64,000 nt of DNA. Source: Devosia insulae DS-56 (GTDB lineage: Bacteria; Pseudomonadota; Alphaproteobacteria; Rhizobiales; Devosiaceae). The DNA lies in the NCBI RefSeq assembly GCF_000970465.2, contig NZ_LAJE02000158.1, positions 1 through 64,000 of the forward strand. Direction: 5' to 3'. Below are positions 19,095 to 26,816 of this stretch, in pieces; within the stretch, counting starts at the first letter, position 1; each line of letters opens with the position of its first letter. Both the position numbers and the translations under genes were made by a program. The notes below the pieces were generated by a model that made no database searches, had not been told where the DNA came from, and saw nothing but the letters and a program-made list of their open reading frames with translations.

Positions 19095-19844
19095 TTAGGC
19101 GGCTTCGATCTTGCTCATGTCTTCGTCGGAAATATCGAAGTTGGAGTAGACGTTCTGCACGTCGTCGTCCTCTTCGAGGATGCCGATCAGCTTGAGCAGC
19201 GTCGCACCCTTCTCCGCGTCCACCGGCACTTCGTTCTGCGGCTTGAAGATGAACTTGGCCGATTCCGCCTCGCCCAGCACCTTCTCGAGCGCTGCCGCCA
19301 CTTCGTTCAGCTGTTCGAACGAGGTGTAGATCCAGTGGCCGTCCTCATCGCTCTCGACGTCGTCGGCGCCGGCCTCGATCGCCGCCTCCATCACCTTGTC
19401 TTCCGAACCGGCCTTGGCCGGATAGAAGATCTCACCGACCCGATCAAACATGAAGCCGACCGAGTTGGTTTCGCCCAGCGCGCCGCCATTCTTGGAGAAG
19501 GTCGAGCGCACGTTGGAGGCGGTGCGGTTGCGGTTGTCGGTCAGCGCCTCGACGATGACGGCGACGCCGCCCGGGCCATAGCCCTCGTAGCGGATCTCTT
19601 CGTAGTTCTCGGTGTCGGCGCCGCTCGCCTTCTTGATGGCACGCTCGATATTGTCGCGCGGCATCGACTGGGCCCGGGCGTTGATCACCGCCAGGCGCAG
19701 GCGGGAATTGAACGCCGGATCGGGCATCCCGAGCTTGGCGGCGACGGTGATTTCGCGGGCGAGTTTCGAAAACACCTTCGAGCGAGCCGCATCGGACTTG
19801 CCCTTGCGGTGCATGATGTTCTTGGCGTGTGAATGGCCGGCCAT
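19095..19844 (-). CDS. yebC: YebC/PmpR-family regulator
   Basis: 249-aa YebC/TACO1 family protein, described in bacteria both as a DNA-binding regulator and as a ribosome-associated factor relieving stalling. It begins with the invariant [20 protein letters not shown] and carries [23 protein letters not shown] and the NGGALG-type loop. It ends in an acidic tail ([20 protein letters not shown]). Confidence 0.95.
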   Translation of the reverse strand: MAGHSHAKNIMHRKGKSDAARSKVFSKLAREITVAAKLGMPDPAFNSRLRLAVINARAQSMPRDNIERAIKKASGADTENYEEIRYEGYGPGGVAVIVEALTDNRNRTASNVRSTFSKNGGALGETNSVGFMFDRVGEIFYPAKAGSEDKVMEAAIEAGADDVESDEDGHWIYTSFEQLNEVAAALEKVLGEAESAKFIFKPQNEVPVDAEKGATLLKLIGILEEDDDVQNVYSNFDISDEDMSKIEAA

Positions 19845-20097
19845 GCGGTCACCCCTGTCTTGGCATGTGGCAATGGTGGTGGGCGGTTATAGGGGCGGCG
19901 GGGCGGAAAATAAAGTGCATGTGACACGAAGCAGCCTGACCCGACACCCCGGCATCATGTTCACGCAAATTCCGCTGTTTTGACGGATCATTAAAAATGA
20001 ACCCGCGATAAATACGGATATCAGCACACATTCAGTCCAACAACCCTATCGGTGTTCATCGACGCGGCATTGGGGCCGCAAGCAGGAAACGCTTGAG

Positions 20098-20925
20098 ATG
20101 GACGCACTTAGAAGATTTTCGCTGGCCTTGGTGGCAGCGGCAGTGGTGGCAGGCACGTCGCCGGCCTTCAGCCAGATGCGGGATACCCGACCAACCGAAC
20201 CGGATCGGCCAGCGATCGAGCGGGCGGAGAACAGTGGCGGTGGCGACCGCGCGGAGCCTGAGCGAGTCAGCCGGCTGCCCGAACCATCGCCAGGAACTGG
20301 ATGCGAAGCGCATGCTGACGGCAACGGCTCCTGGGAGGTCACGGTGATCAACAAAACCGGCAAGACCATTCCTGCCGGAACCGTCCTGACGCTCTACCTT
20401 CAACCGGGCAACGTGCAGAAGACCTTCAAGCTCGAGACTGCTTGGTATTCCGGCACCGAGATCGACGTGACGGTGAAGGCGGGCGAGTTTGAGCTAGGCG
20501 CCAGGTGCGTGGTCAAGGTGATGGCGAAGCGAGCCGACTCCGGCGAGCGCGGCCTGCCGCAACCTGAGGGGGAAGTCCCATGGTACGCGCAAGGACCCGC
20601 GACCTTCCGCTGCATCGAATTGAATGTAATCACCGATTACGCGGTGGTGGTCCGGCTCTTCAACGATGGCGCAACCGCCATCCCGGCCGGCACCAAGATC
20701 GTGTTCCAGCTTCCTGATGGCCAGTGGTACACGCTAATTCTCGAGAAAGACTGGGAAGTGAACACTGACTTGTCGGTGCACATAACGTACACCGATGCTC
20801 TCGAGAAGATCTGGACAGAAAAGTGGCCAGGTTGCCCCTACGTCAAGGTTGAGACCGGCTACAACGGACCTGCGGTCGACGAACAAGGATCGGTACCGCA
20901 GATCGACCCGTCAAAGGTGCCGTGA
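20098..20925 (+). CDS. Secreted protein with two related beta-sandwich repeats
   Basis: 275 aa, not assigned to a named family. Sec signal peptide (SLALVAAAVVAGTSPAFS, cleavage near residue 26), a polar linker, then two similar modules of about 75 residues. The first has WEVTVINKTGKTIPAGTVLT and the second has YAVVVRLFNDGATAIPAGTK. Each pattern is typical of CARDB/Ig-like extracellular domains, and each repeat has a Cys near both ends, so disulfides are plausible. AGGA lies 10 nt before the ATG. The stop is 3 bp from the convergent ymdB stop. Confidence 0.75.
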   Translation: MDALRRFSLALVAAAVVAGTSPAFSQMRDTRPTEPDRPAIERAENSGGGDRAEPERVSRLPEPSPGTGCEAHADGNGSWEVTVINKTGKTIPAGTVLTLYLQPGNVQKTFKLETAWYSGTEIDVTVKAGEFELGARCVVKVMAKRADSGERGLPQPEGEVPWYAQGPATFRCIELNVITDYAVVVRLFNDGATAIPAGTKIVFQLPDGQWYTLILEKDWEVNTDLSVHITYTDALEKIWTEKWPGCPYVKVETGYNGPAVDEQGSVPQIDPSKVP

Positions 20926-20928
20926 CGT

Positions 20929-21744
20929 TCAGAACGCCGGCTCGGCCTGGGCCAGCGATCCACCGACCCGCACGGGAAACAGCTTTGCAACGAGACCGGT
21001 CCGTGGATCGGTCTCGATCGCTATTCCACTCAGCGTCGCCTCGCCCTCTGCCGGGGTGAAGCGTCCGGTCGCGATGCCGGTGAGGAAGCGGTTGAGCGGC
21101 TCATCGACTTCGACCCCGATCACCGAGTCGTAGTCTCCGCACATGCCGGCATCGGCCATCAGCGCCGTACCGCCTTTGAGCACGCGGTGGTCGGCAGTGG
21201 GAATGTGGGTGTGAGTCCCGACGACGAGGCTGACCTTGCCGTCGAGAAAGTGCCCCATCGCCTGGATTTCGGAGGTCGCCTCGGTGTGGAAATCAAGAAT
21301 GATGGCGTCGGCCTGCTCGCCCAGCGGACAGGCCGCCACCGCCGCTTCCACCGCCCGGAACGGGTCGTCGACCGGATCCATGAACACCCGGCCCTGGGCA
21401 TTGATCACCAGCACGCGGTGCCCGGCGCGGCTCTCGTAGAGGTTGGCGCCGCGCCCCGGCGTGCCGGGCGCCAGGTTGATGGGCCTGAGCAGGGTCGGCT
21501 CGCGGGCGATGTAGGTGAGCGTGTCGCGCTGATCGAAGGCGTGGTCGCCCAGCGTCACCACGTCGGCACCGGCCGCCTTGATCTCAGCGAAATGCCCCTC
21601 GGTGAGGCCCCGCCCATGGCTGGCATTCTCGCCGTTGATCACCACGAAATCGAACTTGTGCTTGTCGACCAGCCCGGCCAGGCGGTCGGAAACGGCATCG
21701 CGGCCGGCCTTGCCGACCACGTCGCCCAGGAACAGAACTCTCAC
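20929..21744 (-). CDS. YmdB-family metallophosphoesterase (TIGR00282)
   Basis: 271-aa calcineurin-like phosphoesterase of the YmdB group; members hydrolyse 2',3'-cyclic nucleotides in vitro. Metal-binding motifs in order: FLGDVVGKAG (residues 5-14), VINGENASHGRG, TLGDHAFDQRD, ILDFHTEATSE and VVGTHTHIPTAD. GTG start overlaps the fau stop by 4 bp, so it is translated with fau from the 6S RNA locus. It converges with the secreted protein gene. Confidence 0.92.
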   Translation of the reverse strand: MRVLFLGDVVGKAGRDAVSDRLAGLVDKHKFDFVVINGENASHGRGLTEGHFAEIKAAGADVVTLGDHAFDQRDTLTYIAREPTLLRPINLAPGTPGRGANLYESRAGHRVLVINAQGRVFMDPVDDPFRAVEAAVAACPLGEQADAIILDFHTEATSEIQAMGHFLDGKVSLVVGTHTHIPTADHRVLKGGTALMADAGMCGDYDSVIGVEVDEPLNRFLTGIATGRFTPAEGEATLSGIAIETDPRTGLVAKLFPVRVGGSLAQAEPAF

Positions 21745-22337
21745 GTAACCGGCGCCTTTTTCTCGAAATTGCGCACGCCATGCTCGGTGACGATGGCATC
21801 GAGCGGCACATCGTGCGCCTCGCGCGGGATCAGGTCCATCTCCTGCAGGGCGAAGGCGAAGCCGATCAGCCGGGGGCGTTTCTTGAGCGTCGCCAGCGTG
21901 CGGTCGTAGTAGCCGCCGCCATAGCCGAGCCGGGTGCCGTGCTTGTCGAAGCCGAGCAGCGGCATGATGATAACATCGGGTTCGGCGCGTGGCGCTTCCT
22001 CGGGCGGTGCGAGCGTGCCGAAGCCGGCCTCGTAGAGCGGCGCGCCGTCTTCCCAGATGCGCAATTCGAGCGGCTGCTCATCGCCCAGCACCACCGGCAG
22101 GCAGACCGGCTGGCCGGCATCCATCAGCCGCGCCACTACCGATTTCACATCCATCTCGTCGCGGATCGGCCAATAGCCCGCGACCACTTCGCCCTTGTCG
22201 AGCGCGACGCCCTCGAAGAAATGCGCCGCGGCCGCCTTGGCGGCGTCGTTGCGCAGCGACGGGTGGAAAGCCGCCCGCTTCTTGTGCGCCGCAGCGCGGA
22301 GCGCCGCTTTCGCCTCTTCGATCTTTGCGTCGCTCAT
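21741..22337 (-). CDS. fau: 5-formyltetrahydrofolate cyclo-ligase
   Basis: Converts 5-formyl-THF to 5,10-methenyl-THF with ATP. 198 aa; the family C-terminal signature LGFDKHGTRLGYGGGYYDRTL includes the nucleotide loop, preceded by DVIIMPLL. It lies directly downstream of 6S RNA on the same strand, the classical ssrS-fau linkage of proteobacteria, and is coupled to ymdB. Confidence 0.95.
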   Translation of the reverse strand: MSDAKIEEAKAALRAAAHKKRAAFHPSLRNDAAKAAAAHFFEGVALDKGEVVAGYWPIRDEMDVKSVVARLMDAGQPVCLPVVLGDEQPLELRIWEDGAPLYEAGFGTLAPPEEAPRAEPDVIIMPLLGFDKHGTRLGYGGGYYDRTLATLKKRPRLIGFAFALQEMDLIPREAHDVPLDAIVTEHGVRNFEKKAPVT

Positions 22338-22409
22338 CGGGCTTTCTGGAGCGGGATCCGGAAAAGTTTCAGGCTTTTGCGGTTCGATCCCGCAACTCGG
22401 ACCAACCGA

Positions 22410-22567
22410 GGAATTCAGGTGCCGCCCTGGCCGTGGGATACAGATCCTGGGAACCTACTTACGTAGGTGGGCGCCGTATGTCCGAACCCACGGGTCCGGT
22501 CAGGTACAGCTCCCTTTAGGATCAGTACGGCCCCAGGGAAATAAGATCCAACACGCACCGGGCAGCG
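22410..22567 (-). ncRNA. ssrS: 6S RNA (SsrS)
   Basis: Read leftward, the region has the 6S architecture. A closing stem pairs GGTGC (22559-22555) with GCACC (22422-22418), and CCCT..GGCCGT with ACGGCC..AGGG. The central segment GGGAGCTGTACCTGACCGG and the conserved arm GCGCCCACCTAC...GTAGGTTC follow. Position immediately upstream of fau supports it. 6S RNA binds the housekeeping RNA polymerase as a promoter mimic in stationary phase. Ends are estimated from the promoter and the pairing. Confidence 0.85.
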
Positions 22568-22573
22568 TCGCCA

Positions 22574-22602
22574 ATATAGGGTCGCTCTACCGCCAACGCC
22601 AA
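22574..22602 (-). promoter_or_regulatory. Promoter of 6S RNA
   Basis: Leftward -35 TTGGCG (22602-22597), 17-bp spacer, -10 CTATAT (22579-22574), about 7 nt before the inferred 6S 5' end. It matches the sigma-70 type hexamers of alphaproteobacteria. Confidence 0.7.
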
Positions 22603-22667
22603 GCGCTTCTTTCCTTTTCCACCTCCCCGCCTATATCAGTGCGCATATCGGGCATGAGGGGCGACGC

Positions 22668-24374
22668 ATGGTTTCACAGATCCTCCTGGTGATGATCGCG
22701 GCCATTGCGGTCACCATCTTCGCGGAACGGCGCAACATCCAGGCGCCACTGCTGCTCGCGCTGGTGGGCCTCGCCGCCTCGTTCATTCCCGGCCTGCCGC
22801 GGCTGGAGCTCGAGCCCGAGATCATCCTCACCGTGGTGCTGCCGCCTTTGCTCTTTTCGGCCGCTACCGAGTTCTCGTTCATCAGCTTCATCCGGCGGCT
22901 GCCCTCGATCATCAACCTGGGCGTCATCCTCGTGCTGGTGACCACCTTCGTCGTCGGTGCGGTTTCCGCTTCGATCATTCCCGGCATGACGCTGGCGGTG
23001 GCGACGGTGCTGGCGGCGGTCGTCTCGCCACCCGACGCGGTGACCGCCGTGGCGGTCGGCCGCAAACTCGGACTCCCCAGCCGGATGATGACCGTGCTGA
23101 AAGGCGAGAGCCTGATCAACGACGCAGCGGCGCTGACCCTCTTCGCCTTCGCCACGGCGACGGTAACCGGCCGGCACCTGTTCATCGACAATGGCTTTCT
23201 CTATTTCATTTACGCCGTGGTCGTCGGCATCGTCATCGGCATGGTGATCGGCGCCATCATCCACCGCACCCGGCTGCGCATGACCAACGCCTCGCTGGTC
23301 ACCGTGCTCTCCGTGCTGGTGCCGTTCGCGGCCTACCTGGTGGCCGAGGAGGTCGGCGCCTCAGGCGTCCTCGCCGTGGTCGCGGCGGGCTTTTCGCTCG
23401 GGCACAATTCCACCGAAACCGGCTATGCCGCGCGTATCCAGGAGCGGCAGTTCTGGCGCACTGCCGATGCCCTGCTCGAGGCATTCGTCTTCGCCTATAT
23501 CGGCCTGCAGATGAAGTTCGTCATCGAGGAAGCGACGGCCACCGGCTTCAGCCTGATCGAGCTGCTCGGCCTGTCGCTGCTCGTTCTCGTGGCGGTGATC
23601 CTCGTCCGCATCGCCTGGGTATTCGGCACCGGCTTCGTCTCGCGCTGGCAGACCCGCCGGGTGCGTGAGTCCATCGCCCGCATGCAGGCCGGCGAGGAAC
23701 CACCGCCACGGCTGGGGCGGCTCGGCCGGCGCGATGGTCGCTTCGAGCGCCGCCGCGAAGTGCTGCGGCAGGGCGGCTACGATGTTCCCGAACCGTTCAC
23801 TTGGCAGGAGAACCTGGTGATCTCGTGGACCGGCATGCGCGGCGTGGTCACCCTCGCCGCCGCTGCCGGTATTCCGCTGACGACGCTCGCCGGTGACGCC
23901 TTTCCCGGCCGCGAGGTCATCCAGTTCGTCGCCTTCGCGGTGACCATCGGCACACTGCTGGTGCAGGGCCTCACTCTCCCCTGGCTGATCAGCGTGCTCG
24001 GCATTTCCGACCCGGCTGAAGACAAGTATCGCGCCAGCCAGCACGCTGTCGCCCGCGACATCGCCGACGCCGCCGGCCGCGCCGCCATCACCGCTTTCCG
24101 CGATGGCCAGACCGACGCGAGGGCCCGCGCCGCCGCCGAACAGATGTTGAAGCGCGCCAGCGTCGAGGACGCGGCGGAGCGTCAGTCACATAGCGAGCAC
24201 GACTCCATGGTGCTGGAACTCGGCCGCGCCGTGCTGGAAGCCCGCCGCACCGCCCTGGTCGCCGCCCGCGACGAGCGCAAGCTCGACGACGAAGTGCTGC
24301 GCGAAATCATGGAAGAGATCGACCTGCAGCAGGCCGTGCTGGCGAATTGGGAACCCGGGCGGTTCAGCGGCTAG
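22668..24374 (+). CDS. Na+/H+ antiporter, CPA1 family
   Basis: 568-aa inner-membrane cation/proton antiporter. About 12 TM helices over residues 1-430 include the ion-binding VSPPDAVTAVAVGRKLGLPS and GESLINDAAALTLF segments typical of NhaP/NHE-type CPA1 proteins. A charged loop of about 60 residues (RRVRESIARMQAGEEPPPRL onward) precedes the last TM helices. A cytoplasmic C-terminal helix of about 130 residues follows. GAGGGGCG lies before the ATG. It ends in a CTAG shared with the convergent parE. Confidence 0.9.
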   Translation: MVSQILLVMIAAIAVTIFAERRNIQAPLLLALVGLAASFIPGLPRLELEPEIILTVVLPPLLFSAATEFSFISFIRRLPSIINLGVILVLVTTFVVGAVSASIIPGMTLAVATVLAAVVSPPDAVTAVAVGRKLGLPSRMMTVLKGESLINDAAALTLFAFATATVTGRHLFIDNGFLYFIYAVVVGIVIGMVIGAIIHRTRLRMTNASLVTVLSVLVPFAAYLVAEEVGASGVLAVVAAGFSLGHNSTETGYAARIQERQFWRTADALLEAFVFAYIGLQMKFVIEEATATGFSLIELLGLSLLVLVAVILVRIAWVFGTGFVSRWQTRRVRESIARMQAGEEPPPRLGRLGRRDGRFERRREVLRQGGYDVPEPFTWQENLVISWTGMRGVVTLAAAAGIPLTTLAGDAFPGREVIQFVAFAVTIGTLLVQGLTLPWLISVLGISDPAEDKYRASQHAVARDIADAAGRAAITAFRDGQTDARARAAAEQMLKRASVEDAAERQSHSEHDSMVLELGRAVLEARRTALVAARDERKLDDEVLREIMEEIDLQQAVLANWEPGRFSG

Positions 24375-24661
24375 AACAGCTCGGTCCAGTCGGCCGAATG
24401 ATGCAGCACACGCTGCACGACGACGGTTCCATCGATCAGATCGTAGAACAGGTGGTGGGCCTCGTGGTGCCACAGCCGGATCGGCGGCCGAACTTCATCG
24501 CGCTCTCTTCCCATGAAGGGATGCTCGGCAATGAGAAGTACCGCGCCGCGCAAACTGTTGGTGTAGCTATCCGCCTGCTTCGGGCCGTAGGTCAGGACGC
24601 CGTAGAGGTAGATCTCGTCAATGTCCTGTTGCGCTGCAGGAGATATCCTAGGCGGCGGCAT
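24371..24661 (-). CDS. parE: Toxin of type II system, ParE/RelE family
   Basis: 96 aa. The ParE/RelE-like core is ISPAAQQDIDEIYLYGVLTY, then LRGAVLLIAEHPFMGRERDE and VVVQRVLHHSADW, the usual C-terminal strand. ParE toxins inhibit gyrase and RelE toxins cleave mRNA; the helical N-terminus favours ParE. It overlaps parD by 14 bp, antitoxin first. Confidence 0.88.
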   Translation of the reverse strand: MPPPRISPAAQQDIDEIYLYGVLTYGPKQADSYTNSLRGAVLLIAEHPFMGRERDEVRPPIRLWHHEAHHLFYDLIDGTVVVQRVLHHSADWTELF

Positions 24662-24914
24662 CGCGCGCCTTGAGAGCAGCTATCGCCTTCTTCCGGGCCT
24701 CAGCAAAAATCTCATCCACTGACTTGTCGCTGATCCCGCTGGCGCGGCCCTTGTCGATCTCGGCCTGCAGCCGCGCAATGGCAGCCGACTTCTCCTGCCG
24801 CTCCCGGATGACGTCGCGCATCAGATCGCTGGCATTCGCATACCGGCCGGTCGCGACCTGCTCCTCAACCCATTGCTTCATCTTGTCGGGCAGTGAGATG
24901 TTCATGGTGGCCAT
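24648..24914 (-). CDS. parD: Antitoxin, ParD family (ribbon-helix-helix)
   Basis: 88 aa. N-terminal RHH DNA-binding strand and helices: MNISLPDKMKQWVEEQVATG then YANASDLMRDVIRERQEK. The Lys/Ala-rich C-terminal tail is the toxin-wrapping region. The ATG at 24914 has AAAGGAG 7 nt upstream; ATG 24905 is an alternative. The ParD-ParE complex should repress its own promoter through the palindrome at 24947-24965. Confidence 0.9.
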   Translation of the reverse strand: MATMNISLPDKMKQWVEEQVATGRYANASDLMRDVIRERQEKSAAIARLQAEIDKGRASGISDKSVDEIFAEARKKAIAALKARDAAA

Positions 24915-24946
24915 GGCAAAGCTCCTTTGACGTCAATCTAGCAAAG

Positions 24947-24965
24947 ATTGGCAAACTTTGCCAAT
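24947..24965. promoter_or_regulatory. Predicted ParD operator
   Basis: Perfect 19-bp palindrome ATTGGCAAACTTTGCCAAT with a 1-bp centre, 33 bp upstream of the parD ATG. A partial half-copy (GCAAAGATTGG) precedes it. Spacing fits autoregulation by an RHH dimer array. Confidence 0.75.
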
Positions 24966-25010
24966 TCTCCGACGCTTGCCGGAACCCGGCAGCACAGCCT
25001 AGTTTCCCCT

Positions 25011-25940
25011 ATGCGTGGCAGACTCCTGATCAGCCTCGGCCTGGCACTGGCGATCGCGGCCTTGAGCGGCGCGGTGCACGCTGTCGAAAGCGACGCGGAA
25101 TCGGCCAAGCCCCGCTCCTGTTATGCCGCCGATCCCTCCGCACCGTCCTGGACGGCGGTGTGCATCCGGCAGGACACGTTCTTCCGCGATACCTGCGGCG
25201 CAATCCAGCTGTTCGCCTGGCGCGAGCAACTGCCGGCTGGGTATTTCGCCCGGCTGATCTGGCAGGAGAGCCGCTTCGATCCATTCGCTCTCAGCACCGC
25301 CGGAGCGCAGGGGATCGCCCAGTTCATTCCCTCGACAGCCCGCCTCCGCGGGCTCCGCAACGCGTTCGACCCAAGCGAGGCACTGGCCAAATCGGCGACG
25401 TATCTGCGCTTTCTCACTGACAAGTTCGGCAACCTGGGGCTGGCGGCCGCCGCCTATAACAGCGGCGAGGGACGGACCTCGGGTTACCTCAAGGGTGTCA
25501 ACTATCTGCCGGCCGAGACCCGCTTCTACGTCGAGATCGTCACCGGCCGCGATCCGGATGCCTGGCTGGCCGAGGTCCCGCCCGATGTCGATTACGCCAT
25601 CGGCAAGGACGAGCCCTTCATCGATGCCTGCGTGAAGATGGCGGAGGCCGAGCAGGTGCCCAGCCTCGACCGGCAGCCAAGCGAGTGGAAGCCGTGGGGC
25701 GTCCTGCTGGCGCAGAACTTCTCGCAGGGTGTCGTCATCCGGCGCTTCGAGCGGGTGCAGGCGAACTACCCCAAGGTCCTGGGCAGCGAGAAGCTGATGC
25801 TGCTGATGGCCCGCAACCCCAATTTCGGACCGCGGCTCAGGCACTACGCCATGATCGGCCGCGACAACCGTGCCGAGGCCGATGCGCTCTGCGCCAAGCT
25901 ACTGGCGGCCGGCGGCTCCTGCATCGTGAGAAAAAACTAA
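25011..25940 (+). CDS. Lytic murein transglycosylase (SLT domain)
   Basis: Cleaves the MurNAc-GlcNAc bond of peptidoglycan in the periplasm. 309 aa: signal peptide (LLISLGLALAIAALSGAVHA), then an SLT domain with catalytic Glu in LIWQESRFDPFALSTAGAQG, followed by IAQFIPSTA and LAAAAYNSGEGR. The C-terminal part (SQGVVIRRFERVQANYPKVL ... AAGGSCIVRKN) resembles a SPOR-type repeat that would bind septal glycan. The start at 25011 fits the signal peptide. The stop overlaps convergent zapA by 4 bp. Confidence 0.93.
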   Translation: MRGRLLISLGLALAIAALSGAVHAVESDAESAKPRSCYAADPSAPSWTAVCIRQDTFFRDTCGAIQLFAWREQLPAGYFARLIWQESRFDPFALSTAGAQGIAQFIPSTARLRGLRNAFDPSEALAKSATYLRFLTDKFGNLGLAAAAYNSGEGRTSGYLKGVNYLPAETRFYVEIVTGRDPDAWLAEVPPDVDYAIGKDEPFIDACVKMAEAEQVPSLDRQPSEWKPWGVLLAQNFSQGVVIRRFERVQANYPKVLGSEKLMLLMARNPNFGPRLRHYAMIGRDNRAEADALCAKLLAAGGSCIVRKN

Positions 25941-26314
25941 GCCCCGGCTGCCGCGCCGGTCTCGTCGATGGCGCTCGATATGGCCTCGATCTTGCGTGCC
26001 GCTTCGTTGAGCCGCTTGGCGAACTTGCGTTCCAGTTCCTCGGCCTCATGCGTCAACGCCTCGCCGACCTGGGTGAGGTTGGCGACATCCTGCTTCAGTT
26101 CGGTGATGCGGCGTTCGGCCTCGGCCAGCTCGTCGAGCACCGCGATCCCGGCCATCACCGTCAGCCGGTTGTCGCCGATCTCGCCGAACGTGCCCTTGAA
26201 CTGGTCGATATGCTGGTTGAAGCGGTCGGCGAGCCCAAGCAGATGTTGCTCCTGGCCTTCTTCGCAGGCCATGCGGTACTTGCGGCCGTTGATGTCGACA
26301 TTGACCTCGGGCAT
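25937..26314 (-). CDS. zapA: Cell division protein ZapA
   Basis: FtsZ-bundling Z-ring factor. 125 aa: an N-terminal beta domain (VNVDINGRKYRMACEEGQEQ), the family helix LTVMAGIAVLDELAEAERRI, and a long C-terminal coiled coil. It is downstream of DUF4164 with 5 bp between them. The 6S-fau and zapA linkage common in proteobacteria is loosened here by the antiporter and parDE genes. Confidence 0.93.
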   Translation of the reverse strand: MPEVNVDINGRKYRMACEEGQEQHLLGLADRFNQHIDQFKGTFGEIGDNRLTVMAGIAVLDELAEAERRITELKQDVANLTQVGEALTHEAEELERKFAKRLNEAARKIEAISSAIDETGAAAGA

Positions 26315-26319
26315 CTCAG

Positions 26320-26622
26320 CTATCCCTGTTTCGCCGAACCGTCTTGCGCCAGCACCTCGCGCACCGACTCCATGGCGACGACGAGCCGCCGCGCCACTTC
26401 CGCCGAGCTGTCGTCGAGGCGCTTGGCCTTGGCGCTGACCTTGTCGAGCTCCTGCGCCAGGCGCTGCCGCTCGCTCACCAGCTTCTGTGTATCGGATTCG
26501 ATCCGGCTATGCGCCCGCACCCGGCCATTGAGGCTGCGTACGCTCGCCTCGAGCCGCGCGAACGCCTTGTCGAGCCGGCTGGCGGCGGCTTCGTATCCAT
26601 CCTCGGCGTGCTGCTCGGCCAT
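26320..26622 (-). CDS. DUF4164-type coiled-coil protein
   Basis: 100 aa, almost entirely coiled coil (SRLDKAFARLEASVRSLNGR ... LAQELDKVSAKAKRLDD). The start at 26622 (MAEQHAEDGYEAA) is the natural N-terminus. Leftward promoter hexamers TTGCCA and CTATAG lie about 45-70 bp upstream. This family pairs with zapA in Hyphomicrobiales, so a divisome role is plausible but unproven. Confidence 0.8.
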   Translation of the reverse strand: MAEQHAEDGYEAAASRLDKAFARLEASVRSLNGRVRAHSRIESDTQKLVSERQRLAQELDKVSAKAKRLDDSSAEVARRLVVAMESVREVLAQDGSAKQG

Positions 26623-26816
26623 CCCGACCCCCGTCGTGGAAAAAGGGCGATTCCACTTGGTACTATAGCGCAAAGCTTGCGCGGCATGGCAACGCCCCCC
26701 TGCGGGAGGCGACATTGACAGGTCAAAGGAACCTGCTAAGCGTCAACCCGCCTCGGCAGGAGGGTTCGAGGCGCCCGGATTTCCGGGCTTCTGTCCCTTA
26801 GCCGAGAGCACCCCTG

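Noticed and set aside
22360-22400. tRNA-like segment containing GGTTCGATCCC
   Set aside because: No acceptor, D or anticodon arms pair around it; it belongs to the 6S RNA and fau leader region.
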